A stretch of 64,000 bases of DNA from Sycobia sp. Sy_11 (lineage: Eukaryota > Arthropoda > Insecta > Hymenoptera > Epichrysomallidae): assembly GCA_018907035.1 (NCBI GenBank), contig JACCIC010000094.1:310001-374000 (forward strand), written 5' to 3'. A program made the translations under genes and the position numbers. Below are positions 1 through 10,048 of the stretch, in pieces. Numbering within the stretch: position 1 is the stretch's first letter; each line of letters starts with the position of its first letter. A model generated the notes under the pieces. That model was not told the origin of the DNA, did not search any database, and saw only the letters and a program-made list of their open reading frames with translations.

Positions 1-950
1 TTTTAATTGTATTTCCGTCTTAGATTTACATTCTCGCCTTATATTTGTATTTTTGAATTAGATTGTACCGCATTGATTTGTAGTGGCGGGAAGGGTGTTT
101 TGGAGTGTACGTTGTGAAAATCTGCGGGCGAACTTCTTTCGCGGGTAGAGTTGATTGTAGAAAATCGGCGCATGAGCGGTACAAGGAACATTGCAGTTAT
201 GGAATATCTCATCAAACCGAATCTCTGACAGTATGTCCGGCAGCATTTGCGGTAAGGAGAAAACCGTTTCCGAGACGTTGGGGCCGCAGCTCAGAGAAAG
301 AGATTAACGCGGAGTATTCTCCTACGATCGTATCTCGTGAGCAACGTAGGTGCTAATACTTATGGTTGTTCAAATCGTTGCGCAGGACAACTCCGCATAT
401 TTAATTATATTATTGGTAACAGCGCCGTTAAATTTAAGGTTGTTTTTGTATCGAACAGATTACTTGCAGTGAGTTTATTAATATTTTCATCAAGTATTTG
501 TTAATAGTTAATCATTCAAAATTTATAGTAAAGATTTAGTTTATTTCATTTTCCTCATTTATTTGGGCTTTATCCTTGCATCAACGCCTGGGGGTTTTTA
601 TACTATTAATTATTTAATAAATAGAGTTATGATGTTTTAAATGTATTTATGAGTTTTATTTACCATGCCTGAACACAGATGCCTCTGAAGTAAGTACATA
701 CGTACATAAATACCTGCGTAGTACATATATACATAAATAGATACATACTTATATACATTCGGAGGCTTGTCTAGGCCACCCGGCGTGTCCTCAAGTGGCG
801 GTCAGGGAAAAGCTCGCTCTTGCTTATTTTTATATGTTACAATGTTTAGGATATTTCTGAGCAGGGAGAGTAGGTCAGAAAACAAAATATGCCCCGTGGA
901 CCAAGGACTAGGGGAAGGAACCCCGAATGAAAGCACAAAAATATAGACAG
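1..950. other. Unassigned left edge
   Basis: No gene is recognised. The first 360 bases are more GC-rich than the rest and contain short open frames on both strands without a recognisable motif. An AATAAA lies at 616-621 after a TTTATT-rich stretch, so this could be the 3' end of a transcript or an LTR that starts outside the window. Bases 690-760 hold degenerate TACATA repeats. Bases 760-950 may be the decayed 5' end of the LINE that follows. Confidence 0.3.
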
Positions 951-959
951 TGAACTAAA

Positions 960-1985
960 TGAAAATATATCCTAAACAGTCACAGTTACCCAACACAATA
1001 TCGTCGCCGATTCCAATCGGGTGAAAGCCCTAGTGTTCGGCGCTGGCTCTTTGAATTTCAAAGAGAGCTACACCAAAGATATTGGTACGCAGGTTGGTCA
1101 CTCCGCCATTAAACATATTACTGCTACAAGTGACCTGGAAACTGATGAGATATTCAGTAAGATGGCAAGTCAGATAAAAGCCCTATCAGCGTTCATTCTG
1201 GAAAAGAAGAAGCTCTATATAGAACATAAGGATATCGCGATAATGGCGGTGAAATGCCTGATAGAGTACAGAAGGGTAATAAGTAGCGCTAGCCAGAACA
1301 CTGTACGAGGAAGCATGAGAGCTAAGAAGACATAAACATCTATCTTCAAAGGTACGGGAAAAAACAAGAGGTATACACAAAAACATAGCCCCATCCCTCA
1401 CCAGCGAATAGAATTAAAAGACTGCGCATAGACATCACCATACACCCATCTACAATACAAGTTAAGGCATCTTACAACGTCTCCTATGTTTAGATTTGAA
1501 AACAGGTTAAGACTGAACCATTTTTACAGAATCTTCGCGAAAGTGTTAAAAAAATAAGGCGCATTAGCGCGGGAGAATTATTTCTAGAGCTTGCATTTAC
1601 AGCAGCGCTGGCCTCTACCGCATGAATTTATAAGTGCTCTGGATATGATCGAGGCTACTTCAGTAGAGGAAGTCGTTGCAGCAATGAATGGGACATTAGG
1701 CGTAGGTTGTGTGATTGCTCAAAATGCGAGAATTAGAGAATCATATTCAAGCACACAGGCAGCTACTATTCTACTGCCTGCAGTATTCGTTAATACATTA
1801 CTAAAGGCCACCAAAGTGAAAATTGGATGGGGCTACTGCCGTATTCGACAATGAGTAAGCCGATGTTTCCGATGTCAACGAATGGAGTAATCGGCAAAGG
1901 ACTGCAAACGCTTAGTAATCTATCCTATGCTTTAAATGCAGTAAGCAGTGGCAGGAGGCCAATGACTGCGAAGCTAACAAAAGGC
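960..1985 (+). pseudogene. R1-clade LINE ORF1 (gag-like) remnant
   Basis: Decayed ORF1 of a non-LTR retrotransposon, whose protein normally binds the element RNA. Two open pieces remain, 1021-1335 and about 1541-1854. The second ends in KIGWGYCRIR followed, after a stop, by RCFRC and a C-containing knuckle remnant (about 1855-1985). This matches the IGW-CRVR plus CCHC zinc-knuckle arrangement of R1-clade ORF1 proteins. The upstream piece RRISAGELFLEL resembles the GDLLLEL block of the same family. Several stops and frame changes make it non-functional. The R1-clade label is from motif memory and could be a related clade. Confidence 0.6.
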
Positions 1986-2010
1986 ATTTGGCATTGAAGG
2001 AGGAAGCAAG

Positions 2011-3260
2011 GAATGAAAATGGCTAGGATTCTTCAATTGAATCTTAGATTAATGGGATAAGGTTTAACTGGGAAGTAGGCAATGAATACAATGGCAGTGG
2101 TGACCACGCAGTAGGCTTCCGTCTCTAATATATTAATAAAATCGAGGCTAGAGCTCTCTGGATTCGAAGTAGCAGATGGACATCATCGGCATTTGACTGT
2201 CAATCTTTCCTCTGGGCTATGAAAGACATAAGGCTAGTTGGTAGAGCTGAGGAGAAAGTTCAGTATTTGTGGGTTCAGTATTTATGGGTGCCAAATCTAA
2301 TCCTCGGGATCATTCTCCGATTTATTGGTGGACCAGAGATATAGCGGTGATGAAACATGAGAGTTTTCATGCGAGGAGATTATATCAGCGTGCCAACAAG
2401 AAGCCATTTACGACTCAAGATTATATTACATCTGTGTCACAAGGGTATTACATCTGTTAAGAGAAATTGTTGGCAGAAATCACCAGGTTTGGATGGAATA
2501 CCTGGACTGACCATAATAACTGCGGCACTAAACCTAACTCATATTTTTGAGGAAGTGTTTCGTTCCTCTCTTCAGGAAGGATTGGTTCTTTTTGCTAAAG
2601 GAAATAAGCTGGCGGATGATCCATCATCCTATAGACCGCTCTGCATGCTCGACATCGTTGGTAAAATCTCCAGTTACCTATCTAACGGAACCCGGTTTTT
2701 TACACCAATAGAGGCATGCACTCTTATAACATCACTAGAGGTGTTCCGCAGGGCTCGGTTATGGGACCTTTACTGGAATATATTAGACGACGGCTTATTA
2801 AAACAGCCGATTGGAAGTGAAGTAACAATAATAGCATATGCAGACCACAGCGCCTTAGCTGCCGTAGCTAAGAGATTTAGCGAGGTTCAGTAAATAGGAG
2901 ATGACTCAATAGAGGTGGTCACCATGGTCTCCAAGTGGCTAGGAGCATATGATCTACATCTGGTACGAGAGAAAACCGAGGTGGTATTTATTGCTCGAAG
3001 CTAAAGAGTCAAAAAATCAAATCAAGTACCTGGGTATCACCGGGGATGCCAACTTGTCTTTTAAGAAACACATTTTGAACACAGGATTGAATGGCTTGAA
3101 CACAGGACTGAATGACATGGCGGATCCCAAAGAAGAGTAGCCTGCAGTGAACCCGTCAGTCGCGCATAATGTAGAGTGGACCATAAAAAAGGTCACAGGT
3201 GCTCTAGCTCAGGGATCGCAACAGGTGATGATAGTCATGCCGGGATCGAACGTTTATATC
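2011..3260 (+). pseudogene. R1-clade LINE ORF2 (endonuclease/RT) remnant
   Basis: Decayed pol of the same LINE, which would encode an apurinic-type endonuclease and reverse transcriptase. It opens with MARILQLNLR at about 2018, as ORF2 endonuclease domains do. Reverse transcriptase blocks follow: SPGLDGIPG (about 2480), SSYRPLCMLD (about 2627), GVPQGSVMGPLL (about 2740, in a second frame), then YADH where a catalytic YADD is expected (about 2838). WLGAYDLHLVREKTEVVFIA and IKYLGITGDANLSFKKH (about 3020-3075) are the thumb-side blocks. Pieces are spread over at least three frames and the second catalytic aspartate is lost, so it is dead. Confidence 0.75.
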
Positions 3261-4020
3261 AACAAATAAGCCATATCCCCATCGCCATACCATGTCCAAT
3301 TGATTTAGTCATCCCTTCCGCGCTATTCAAGAAGTTCCCTATCGAAGTCCCCTAGCGAAGTCCACGTGAGAGTAATAAAAATTCCGTGAAATTTAGTTCA
3401 AATACATATAGCGACGTACCGAAATTACCATACGGAATCACAGGGATTATGAATGCTCACGCAGACACACATGTCCCTACCTATTCACTGACTAACACGA
3501 TTATCATTATCATGAAAACACTGCAAATGGCGCAGCGTGGGCAGGCGAGAACGAGCTGGTTCAAACCATTGAAACCGAGCAGACAATGGCTCACACATAA
3601 AGCTACTTGCCTAGCCCAGCAAAGCTGCTGCTGGAGCAAATAAAATGTATTAATCTACCACTAATGGTTGACATAATTTCAGTAACACCCATCTAGAGAG
3701 CCCCCAGAAGATGATGCCAAACTCGCATCGCACACGCGACAAAACAAACATATTGCAGAAGACCAAGCAGACATTGATAAAACAAATGACAAAAAAAAGA
3801 CTAACCCAAGAAGAGAATAAATGTAAATTTAAGCAAACGATAGGTTTAATGTAAGCCGCGTCAATAAAACATTGTGATTTTTGTCGGATAATACGTTTCT
3901 TATTCTTTCATTTCCATGTCCCCTCCCCCTTAGCTTAGCCACAACAGCTACGAGAACAGCGGCCTGCCGAGATAGAACTACGTATCGACGTACACGTAAC
4001 CAGGTAAGGTCTACAGGTTA

Positions 4021-4022
<2 letters not shown>
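3261..4022. other. Gene-less stretch downstream of LINE
   Basis: No gene is recognised. It probably includes the 3' tail of the decayed LINE, since the pol reading fades near 3260. Short open frames at 3386-3643 show no family motif. An A-rich stretch lies at 3770-3830. Confidence 0.3.

Positions 4023-4080
<58 letters not shown>
4023..4080. repeat. (TA)n microsatellite
   Basis: Uninterrupted TA dinucleotides for about 45 bases, then TGTATA variants. Open frames read through it give poly-(YI) peptides and are not genes. Confidence 0.95.
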
Positions 4081-5093
4081 ATACAAAAAACAATGAGACT
4101 AATGGAAGAGAGCCTCCAATAGGTGTGGCTAATACGGAATAAGAGAGGGAAAATAAAGTCGCCAAGGAGAATCGAGTAACGATGCATATACGCAGAACAA
4201 GACGGTAGGAATGAAGTAACCAATAAAAATCAATCTACATGAGAGAGGATGACCATTTATAGCAGTGGAAGTGAACCCATAAGCCTTGAATATAATACAT
4301 CAGATGTTATAATCTTTCGAAGATTATCACTTTTGTTATAAAATAAAACTGTTTTACTCATGCAGGATACATACCCTAAAGTCTAATGAATTGTTTTAGA
4401 TATCGTATAATATCCTGATAAAAGATTATTTGGAGAATAATTCATTAATTATATTATTTAAACTACAATAATAAAAACTTCTTTGAACAGTTTTTCGATG
4501 TCATTTGAGCCAGAAATTAAATCATAGAATTGTAACAGCTTCAAGTTCAGCAATACAATGAAAACTGAAATTAGTATAATATAATAGTACTTATATTAAA
4601 AATAAAGCACCTAATAGAAGTTTCCTTAGCAAAACTCTTTCGGCAATCTAAAGAAAATTATGTAATGCAGCTTTTGTATTATTCATTCTACTATAACAGT
4701 TGTAGGCTTTACTTTTATTTACCTCAATAATTTGTACTTTATTAAAAAAAAATTTTAAACCAGTCAGAAATTTTGCTAATGTAAGCAAACTTTCGCGTAC
4801 TTATTGTATAGTTATGTGTACCATATTTATTAATTATGCTCTCCGCCACTAGTAATATTATATTTCAATTAAAAAAATAGTACTCTTAAATGCCTAATTT
4901 AATCGGATATTAGATATCCGGGGTCCCGATCGCAGGAAAAACACTATTCCCAGTAGATTTGACGATTAGCAAAATATAGTACATTGAACAAAATCGCAAC
5001 AACGGTGGTTGACGGCGGCATTCGGAATGGAATTTTGCGGCGCTAAAAATGCGATCCCGCAAAAGCAGATGCCGGAACGCGAAACCTTTGCAG

Positions 5094-5096
<3 letters not shown>
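4081..5096. other. AT-rich spacer, no gene seen
   Basis: About 1 kb of AT-rich sequence with stops in all frames. I see no coding block, RNA gene or element end. Confidence 0.5.

Positions 5097-5139
<43 letters not shown>
5097..5139. repeat. (TA)n microsatellite
   Basis: Pure TA run of about 42 bases. Confidence 0.95.
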
Positions 5140-5140
<1 letters not shown>

Positions 5141-5855
5141 TGTCCTTAATTTTTCCACTTAATATGTTACCTCCAGGTTTTATAATATGTTCTAAAAGCG
5201 CAGTAGACCACACGGGCCAAAGATCACCGGGCTAAAGCCGGTGTTAACGTGGGCAACACAGGGGCCGTTTTACAAAGGAAGACGAGAATCTTCTATAACG
5301 GCATCCACTTTTGTTCCAAAAATTGGGCACTGATAAAGTAAGTACGTTTTCTTTCTCTGACTCATCATGCCCCTTATTACGTAAGAACATTTTTATTAAT
5401 TTAAAACATTTTTTCACTTTTGTGAACGTCAATTTTTAAATTATTGTGCAAAAAAAGAAGCAAACGAACCTAGATAGAAGTTTTATTAAACGAGAAGTGA
5501 AAACATGAAGATCCCGTGAAAAGAAGGAACGTAGTAAATTTATACATAATGATGTGGTCCCGTTTTTTACGCAACACCGGAATTTTTATAACTCACATTC
5601 CAGACCAACGTGCAACTCGTATCGTGGCCGGAAATTGATTCCTACAAGTTTTTATTTGTTTAAAATCTCTATCGAAAAATAGCGCACTTTTATACGAACG
5701 GAAAGTATGTTATTGCATTTTAAATTATAATTTTGTCGGTTCTAATTGGTCGTTTATTTATTTACTGACCGCTGTTAGTACTTCGCTATATTATTATATA
5801 ATACAAATAGACTAGCTTTTATTGAACATCGAACTATGCGCGTTATTTATTCGCT
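5140..5855. other. Spacer with a GC-rich patch
   Basis: No gene is recognised. Bases 5205-5275 are GC-rich against an AT-rich background and include the small inverted repeat ACCGGGCTAAAGCCGGT (about 5227-5243). This may be a mobile-element fragment, but no family is identified. Confidence 0.3.
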
Positions 5856-6132
5856 ATACTATATTTATATATCTATTTTTGAATAGTTGTTCGTAAGCGA
5901 TTAAGCGACGCTCGACGTCTCTTAGCGTAAATTCGTAAGGAACCCAATTTCCTTGTTTTTGGACCATACCCAGGATTTTGATACGTTCCGAAATAGCTTG
6001 CTGAGTCACTTCTAACTTTTTTGCAATTTCGTCTTGCCTTTGGCATAGATCTTCCTCCAGTAAAGCTTCGAATTCTGTGTCACACTTTGGGCCTTCCACT
6101 TCGTGTTTTGTTCTCCACGTCAAAATCACCAC
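5856..6132 (-). pseudogene. Truncated mariner transposase remnant
   Basis: Minus-strand fragment of a Tc1/mariner transposase covering part of the N-terminal DNA-binding region: the second helix-turn-helix (DEIAKKLEVTQQAISERIK), the linker GMVQKQGNWVPYE and RDVERR. These blocks also occur in the mariner at 60.36-61.64 kb, so the two are homologous but diverged. Upstream of about 6085 the matching frame shifts: GDFDV and RSGRPKV blocks read in another frame, followed by a stop. The catalytic DD34D half and both inverted repeats are absent. It is a fossil. Confidence 0.8.
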
Positions 6133-6520
6133 TTATAAATTTTTGACCACATGAAATTTGACATATAGATTCTATATTCTCTTGAGAAGGACATAGGCTA
6201 TATTTTTTATTGAAAATCATTTTACTTTCATTAATAAATTAAGTTATTGGTTTTAACAAACTGATTTTTATCATCGGCCACTAGGTGCCGTCTTTAATCA
6301 CGAACATCAACTCAAAGTAGTCCGCTTAAAGTATTAATACCAGGCCAGCTCAAACGGATGTTTATATCCAACTTTGAGATTCGTATCCTAAAGAAGGTGT
6401 GATGTTAGCCGGAATTACCCTTTTTGTTCTTCAACATGTTCTTCATCTGAGACTACACTTACATCTTCTGAATATCTTTTGATTTTTGTAAATTTTATTT
6501 TCTGTCACGTGGAGAAATCT

Positions 6521-6645
6521 GTCTCTCTCTCTCTCTCTCTCTCCCTCTTCCTCTATAAATACAATTCTGATTCTAATTCTCTCTCTCCCTCTCTCTCTCT
6601 CTATCTCTCTCTCTCTGCCTCTTTGTCTCTCTGTTTTTTTTTCTC
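6521..6645 (+). repeat. (CT)n microsatellite of segment A
   Basis: Interrupted CT repeats, equivalent to those at about 21439 and 22999 in segments B and C. Confidence 0.95.
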
Positions 6646-6830
6646 CTTCTATTATAAAATGGTTCTGTATGCCAAATCATACTTTGTCATGACAAATTAT
6701 ATTTTTGTTTTTATACATAATATTAACTTCAGAATTGTGTCCAGAAATTATGTTTTTTGTTTAGTTTGAACCAAAGAAATGATGGCAAAATAGGGTTCTT
6801 TACCAACAACCTCGAAACTATATAATTTAG

Positions 6831-8735
6831 CATAAAAAGGCAATATCCATCGTCAGCTTATAAAATATGCTATTCGTATATCAACATTTTGCTTAAATTT
6901 CAGTTGGCATCACTATGAAAATATTCATGATATTTAATTGAAAAGACGGAAATATACGAAATATGTATCTATGTAAATATATACATATGTATATATATAA
7001 TATGTATATATATAAATATATAAATATGTATATACGTAAATATGTATATATGTACAGATATTGTTCGTATATTATATTGTACATATTTTATATACACATT
7101 TTAAATACGGTTTCTAGTGAGAAATATTGTATTGACGTGTACCGGCGCTTGATTACGATATCCCGTTGCCTCAAGATGATTCCTATAGGCCGTTGTGTGT
7201 TCCGATGCGATGTCTAGGTGTCTGGATGATTTCTACGGGAATTATTTTATTTAGTTGATAGAAAAAGACGCGGAGGTATGAGGAAATCAACTTCTATGGG
7301 AAGATTCGTGTTGGGACGGTAAAATACTATATCTAGATTTTTGCAAACAATTTCTACGGGGAGTATTGTATTTAGTCGTTAGAAAGCGATACTAGCTTTC
7401 TTGAGACGACATCTACTGGGACTATCGTTTAGTTGGTAGGAAACGATGTTCAGATATGTCGGGAAAATTCTACGGGGAATTTCGTGTTCGGATGATAGAA
7501 TGTGATGTCCAGATGTTTTGAAAGACTTCTACGAGTAGTGTTATATATAATTGCTGGAAAACAATATCAAGGTATATTGGGATGACTTCTATGAAGATAT
7601 ACGTATTCTATCATTCGAACATGCACACTCCCAGTAACAGTCGTCCCGGAATACCTGGACATTGTATTCTACCTGCCCAAAACAAAACTCTCTATAGCAG
7701 TCGTCCTGAGACATTTTTTATAGTTCGAACATGATACATGATAATATATATGAATATATATGAATATATATGAATATTAAAAACGGCTTCGATGGAGAAA
7801 ATTATACATTCAAGTTCAAGCTGTAGAAAAAGATGTGCAAGTGTCTCGAGACGACGTTTACAGAGAGTATCACGTTGGGACTATAGGAAATGTCTCGGGA
7901 CGACTGCTATAGAGTTTTGTGTTGGGGAGGTAGAATACAATGTCCAGTTATCCCGACATGACTGTTACTGGAAGTGTGCGTGTTCGAATGATAGAATAGT
8001 AATCTCTTCATAGAAGTTGTACTGACATACCTGGACATTGTTTCCCAGCAACTATACATAATACACGACAATCCCCGTAGAGGTCGTTCCAAATCATTTC
8101 GAAATCGCATTCGATCATCCGAACACGAAACTCCCCGTAGAAGATGACCCTACATATCTGAACATCATTTCCTACCAACTAAACACGATACAACCAATAG
8201 AAGTCGTTCCCAGAATGCTAGAGATCGCTTACTAATGACTAAACACAATACTCCCCGTAGAAATCGTTCGGAAAGACCTAGATATCGTATTTTACCGTCC
8301 CAACACGAATCTTCCCATAGAAGATGATTTCCTCATACTTGGACGTTGTTTTTATCAACTAAATACAATATTCCCATAGTAATTGCTCAGAGAGACTTGG
8401 ACATCGCATTCTATCATCCGAACACAGCTGCATATATAAATCGTCTTCAGGCATCCGGATATCGTAATCCACCGCTCATACACGCCAATACAATATTTCT
8501 CAAGGGAAACCGTACTTAAAATGTGTATATATAATATGTACAAAATAATATACATACAATATACGTTACATATTTCGTATATTTTCGTTTTTTCAATTAA
8601 ATACCGTGAATATTTTCGTAGTGATGACAACTGAAATTCAATCGAAATGGTATGGCGAATAGTATATTTTCTAAGCAGAGGATGGATATTGCTTTTTTAT
8701 GCAGAAGTGACGATATATTTTATATATATATATAT
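6831..8735. repeat. Imperfect palindrome of about 1.9 kb (foldback)
   Basis: The sequence from about 6831 to 7740 reappears as its reverse complement from about 7795 to 8702, around an AT-rich centre near 7766. Anchors are GCATAAAAAGGCAATATCCATC at the left edge against GATGGATATTGCTTTTTTATGC at the right, CTATGAAAATATTCATG against its partner near 8605, and ATGCACACTCCCAGTAACAGTCGT near 7620 against its partner near 7975. By eye the arms agree at most positions, with scattered substitutions and small indels. No transposase is present. It could be a foldback-type transposon or an inverted duplication of a minisatellite. Confidence 0.85.
7170..8545. repeat. ~60-bp minisatellite with orientation switches
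   Basis: Diverged units carry TTCTACGGGGAGTATTGTG, a GATAGAA block and GATGTCCAGGTGT. Spacing between successive TTCTAYGGG anchors in the left arm (7181, 7231, 7292, 7352, 7412, 7468, 7527) is 50-61 bases. Units point forward at 7170-7610, reverse at 7610-7735, forward at 7800-8005 and reverse at 8005-8545, so smaller inverted repeats are nested in the large palindrome. Unit identity is low compared with a young satellite. Confidence 0.8.
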
Positions 8736-8782
8736 ATATATATTATATTCGGTTAAATGATTATATCGGGCGAAAACGAGAC

Positions 8783-8820
<38 letters not shown>
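8715..8820. repeat. Two (TA)n tracts
   Basis: Two TA tracts (about 8720-8742 and 8785-8819) separated by about 40 bases of unrelated sequence, at the right edge of the foldback. Confidence 0.9.
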
Positions 8821-8821
<1 letters not shown>

Positions 8822-9135
8822 TCTACATAGAAATCTTGTATTTTTGAGCTTGGACAATAGAATAAGATATAATTGAAAGTCCGGGTGTATCGGGATCACT
8901 TCTACGGGATGTTTTCTATTTGGAGGATAGAATATATCTCAGTGTAACTTTGAGAAGCAGTTTTATGTGCGGAAGATAGAATACGATGTCCCTACATGCC
9001 TGGACATCATATCCTACGGACCCAACTCGAAACTCCCCGTTTAAATCAGTCCAAGGTACCTGGACATCATGTTCTACTATTCAAACATGAAAATCCCCAC
9101 ACAAGTTATCCAGAAATAATAAAACTACAAATTTT
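8820..9135. repeat. Secondary inverted group of the ~60-bp minisatellite
   Basis: Forward units (8820-8990: CTTCTACATAGAAATC, CTTCTACGGGATG, GATAGAATACGATGTCC) are followed by reverse units (8995-9130: CCTGGACATCATATCCTAC, ACTCCCCGTTT, CCTGGACATCATGTTCTAC). This makes a second, smaller inverted repeat just outside the main palindrome. Confidence 0.7.
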
Positions 9136-9470
9136 ACCTTCAAATACGAAACTTAACTTAGAAGTTCACCCCACTCTTACAGATATCTGCTGAAAATATA
9201 TTAAAAAATAAAAAAACCATATATGGCAGAATATTTTCGGCTTGTACGATCTTAAACTAAAGGACCAGTAAACGTTGTAAACACTCGGACTCACCGGATG
9301 AAATATATGGTAAATTTAGTGTCGATGCGACAAGAGAAAGAAGAATAGTGTTTAATGCTCACAGTCGGTTAATAACCCGGTCTGAGAGGTATAAGAGAGA
9401 ATTTATCAAGGCAGCTGTCAATTGCGTACGGCATATGTGAAGAGAAACTGCTCAGCGTTTCGTTCTGAGT

Positions 9471-9741
9471 GAGAATATTATATCATATCGTATCGTATCG
9501 TATCGTACCGTACCGTACCGTACCGTATCGTACCGTACCGTACCATACCGTACCGTACCGCACCGTACCGTAACGCACCGTACCGCACCGCACCGCACCG
9601 CACCGTACCGCACCATACCGCACCGTACCGCACCGCATCGTACCGCACCGTACCGTAACGTACCGTACCGCACCGCACCGCACCGCACCGTACCGCACCA
9701 TACCGCACCGTACCGCACCGCATCGTACCGCACCGTACCGC
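9471..9741. repeat. Pentamer satellite, short block of segment A
   Basis: Tandem pentamers. The left edge begins with TCATA/TCGTA, passes to CCGTA and then to a mix of CCGTA and CCGCA, with few indels. It ends at a LINE 3' fragment. Long open frames through it arise because a 5-bp period lacks stop codons in several frames; they are not genes. Confidence 0.95.
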
Positions 9742-10048
9742 CAAAAATCTGAGAGATTCAATTGAACAGCACCCGAACTCAGGAATCCAATCCCTGAGTA
9801 GTATCCGTCCTAAATCGACGGATCGCTACAGGAGGCCTTGCCACCTGATCAGCGATCCGTAACCCCATCAGCCACTACCGGCCACTCCGTGCTTCGTTTT
9901 CGTACGTAAGCCTCTGCCCCCAAGAAGGCAGAGCCCTTAAACTCACCAATTCCTCCCGTATCCACATCCCACTCCTACCCTCCACGCCCTACACCGTTCC
10001 GTTTAAGAATATTTTATCCTAACAGGTAAAGGGAATGATACCTCCGGG
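9742..10048 (+). mobile_element. Jockey-like LINE 3' end fragment (segment A)
   Basis: Matches, with few differences, the C-terminal coding end and 3' UTR of the LINE at 20033-21267. It starts inside the RDSI-HPNSGIQ part of the ORF and breaks off at TACCTCCGGG, where the longer copies continue with TAGGAATCCCTG. Here the sequence runs straight into pentamer satellite, so about 220 bases of the LINE tail are missing. Confidence 0.85.

Noticed and set aside
105..356. 83-codon plus-strand frame and the 62-codon minus-strand frame overlapping it
   Set aside because: No recognisable family, no splice or promoter context.
3236..3255. Box B-like GTTCGATCCCGGC on the minus strand, suggesting a tRNA
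   Set aside because: It lies at the end of the decayed LINE pol reading and no box A or cloverleaf can be formed.
6479..6769. 96-codon frame with Ser-Leu repeats
   Set aside because: It is the (CT)n tract of segment A; no motif outside it.
7170..8545. CRISPR-like array of ~60-bp repeats
   Set aside because: Units are degenerate, have no separate spacers, flip orientation and sit in an animal genome.
9452..9761. Overlapping minus-strand frames of about 90 codons
   Set aside because: Same pentamer satellite; several frames are open at once, as expected for the repeat.
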